A DNA stretch of 64,000 bases from Hemicentrotus pulcherrimus (taxonomy: Eukaryota; Echinodermata; Echinoidea; Camarodonta; Strongylocentrotidae), in assembly GCA_003118195.1 (NCBI GenBank), contig BEXV01000198.1, positions 239,641 through 303,640 on the forward strand, written 5' to 3'. The position numbers were made by a program, and so were the translations under genes. The number at the start of each line of letters is the position of its first letter. Position 1 is the stretch's first letter. Shown in pieces: positions 62,353 to 64,000 of this stretch. The notes beneath the pieces are model-generated. The model was given only the letters and a program-made list of their open reading frames with translations. It made no database searches and was not told where the DNA came from.

Positions 62353-63982
62353 AATTATGGAGTAAGTAACAGGGCAGAGTTTAGAGATATGAGAGGAAAC
62401 GCTAACTCTAGGAATATTGTATTGAGCAATGATGAAATCATTTCGAATGCAATTGCAGACTGCCAAGCAAATATCCTTTCATGGATGTAAGAAAGCTCTG
62501 TATCTTTTGAACGAAAACATATCGGAACCCAAAGTGAAACGATGCAAGGGGTGAAACTTCCCCCCTCTTTATCCCCAAACATAATCCTAATCTTACACCA
62601 ATCGATAGCCCAATTATACCCGCCAACTCTGTGTAGTAAACAATCCAGGCAGGAATCAATCTTAATTGTCGTTCCCGTTAACGCTTCTATGTAAACCTTG
62701 TATAGTATGAGAATAAACAACTTCGCCGGCGGTGAGAATGATACCTCCACACCCAAAGATAGTTTTGAGTTCTTCTTGACGATAGAAACTATCCAAGAGT
62801 CCTTCTAATATAATTCACATAATTTATATCATATATACAATGTAAATGAACTGTATGTCAATAGTATTCTTTTTAATTGATAGTAAAACAATTACATTCA
62901 TTTAACAGAAACAGTACTATCTGCACACAACATGAAATACAAATAGTACTTGCTTAATAATTTGCTACAATGAATGTCAAACACTTTAAGAATGGAATAA
63001 TTCTAAATTATTTTATGCTATGCGAAGTTTGAAAAGGATAAGAAGATTTGCTGTAAAAACCACATCCCCTACAACAGACATAAAGACAGAGATAAAGACC
63101 CGGATAAAGACAAACACACAAATGCCCATGTACATTATATGCGACACGATTATTGCTCTAACCTGCTCCCTCATTTTACTCGGCCTTATTATTCTCCCAG
63201 CAAATTTGTTTTTATTCTAGTATTCAGAGTGAATTAGAGAGGGGCTTATTTTTAGCAATCATTTCTTTATTGCTATTAGCACAATTCAAGATGTGACAGG
63301 GAGATCTCATTACAATTTTTGAATAATCACTTCGAATCCGTTTCATTTTACAATTAAATGTTCTAAAATAATTTAAATTATATTGTTTACTTTGCTAGTA
63401 GATCATAACCTTTCTCAAAAACAACAAAGATATATGACCAGAAATTGTTGTAAAAAACAACGAAAAGACTATGTCAATGTAATGCAAGGACATATTTGTA
63501 GTATTGTCGTGATATCTTCTTTTATACTTTCGTATAAATCCCTTCTAGTTTGCCTTTTCTAATGTCTACCTCCCTACCTCCAACACTGGTTAATTACTGT
63601 ATTACATTATAAATTAGATCCTTCTACCGAGTACTGGTAACTCCCTGAGGAATAATGACTTATTGTCAAAGCTTTTTTGTGTAGTGATAGTCGTCAGTGT
63701 GATCGAAGTTATTGATTACAAGTAATCCCGTATATTCTATGCAAACACCGGATTCAGTCAGCAGCTCCAATAGGAGGGTAGAAGACCAGCAGTGGGGGGT
63801 AATACCTCACCCCATCCCTACCCCATCTCTCTTAGCTCCACGGTAGTACCATGTAGAGAGGCGATGTCCAGATGCGTTTCTAACAAGATTAGTGTGTGCG
63901 TACGTGCGTGTAAGACCATGGTACGAAGTTACAAAGTTTTAAGTTTTTATAGCTCCACATGTAAACCCTATCGAATGAAATT
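62353..63982. other. unassigned AT-rich DNA
   Basis: It contains the longest mixed-composition frame of the window (133 codons, minus, 62355-62756). This is within chance expectation for 64 kb of AT-rich DNA in six frames and has no recognised domain. Nothing else seen. Confidence 0.5.
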
Positions 63983-64000
63983 GGGGGGGGGGGGGGGGGG
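63983..64000. other. terminal poly-G
   Basis: The last 18 bases are all G, mirroring the poly-G at the start. It is probably the edge of another unreadable homopolymer. Confidence 0.9.

Noticed and set aside
62355..62756. 133-codon minus-strand frame of mixed composition
   Set aside because: No recognised domain or splice context, next to a GA repeat, and such a length is expected about once by chance in this window.

Overview
The window reads as gene-poor, AT-rich nuclear DNA from an animal. The likeliest source is a marine invertebrate, possibly an echinoderm or another invertebrate deuterostome. That guess rests on repeat style only: tRNA-derived SINE pieces ending in ATT repeats, short non-LTR tails ending in TTGAA repeats, many small inverted-repeat elements, and abundant CT/GA, AT, CA and ATT microsatellites. 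No conserved protein gene, tRNA, rRNA, CRISPR array or operon could be recognised. The open frames present are no longer than expected by chance at this base composition, or they are translations of microsatellites. The only gene-like signal offered is one weak candidate exon on the minus strand near 8.0-8.3 kb.

Layout. The window opens with a 30-base gap and a poly-G run. At 1-7 kb there are two degenerate copies of a ~110-bp inverted-repeat element (959-1076, 3694-3801; a third lies at 18191-18314) and a 306-bp MITE (5769-6074). At 11.8-12.9 kb lies a 1.05-kb terminal-inverted-repeat element with an internal 119-bp tandem duplication; a 404-bp relative in the opposite orientation lies at 46.0-46.4 kb. 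Near 20.8 kb is a SINE with a 76-nt tRNA-like head. At 22.4 and 39.9 kb are two hAT-like MITEs, each with an 8-bp target duplication and each containing an assembly gap beside a poly-G or poly-C tract. Between 46.9 and 50.9 kb the sequence is dense in retroelement remnants: three non-LTR tails, a second tRNA-derived SINE, a SINE 3' end and a fragment of a hAT-type terminus. A 3 x 64-bp tandem array also lies there.

The most interesting stretch is 52.38-52.82 kb. A 65-bp foldback flanked by perfect 8-bp direct repeats lies about 310 bp upstream of a motif matching a type I hammerhead ribozyme core, as known from Penelope-like retroelements. A nearly identical 2 x 165-bp tandem duplication sits at 58.92-59.25 kb. 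From 55.6 to 62.4 kb there are large polypyrimidine, polypurine and ATT tracts. The window ends in poly-G.

Nothing here suggests genes acting together. The content is a layered record of transposable-element insertion, simple-repeat growth and local tandem duplication. All family names are by eye, without database searches.
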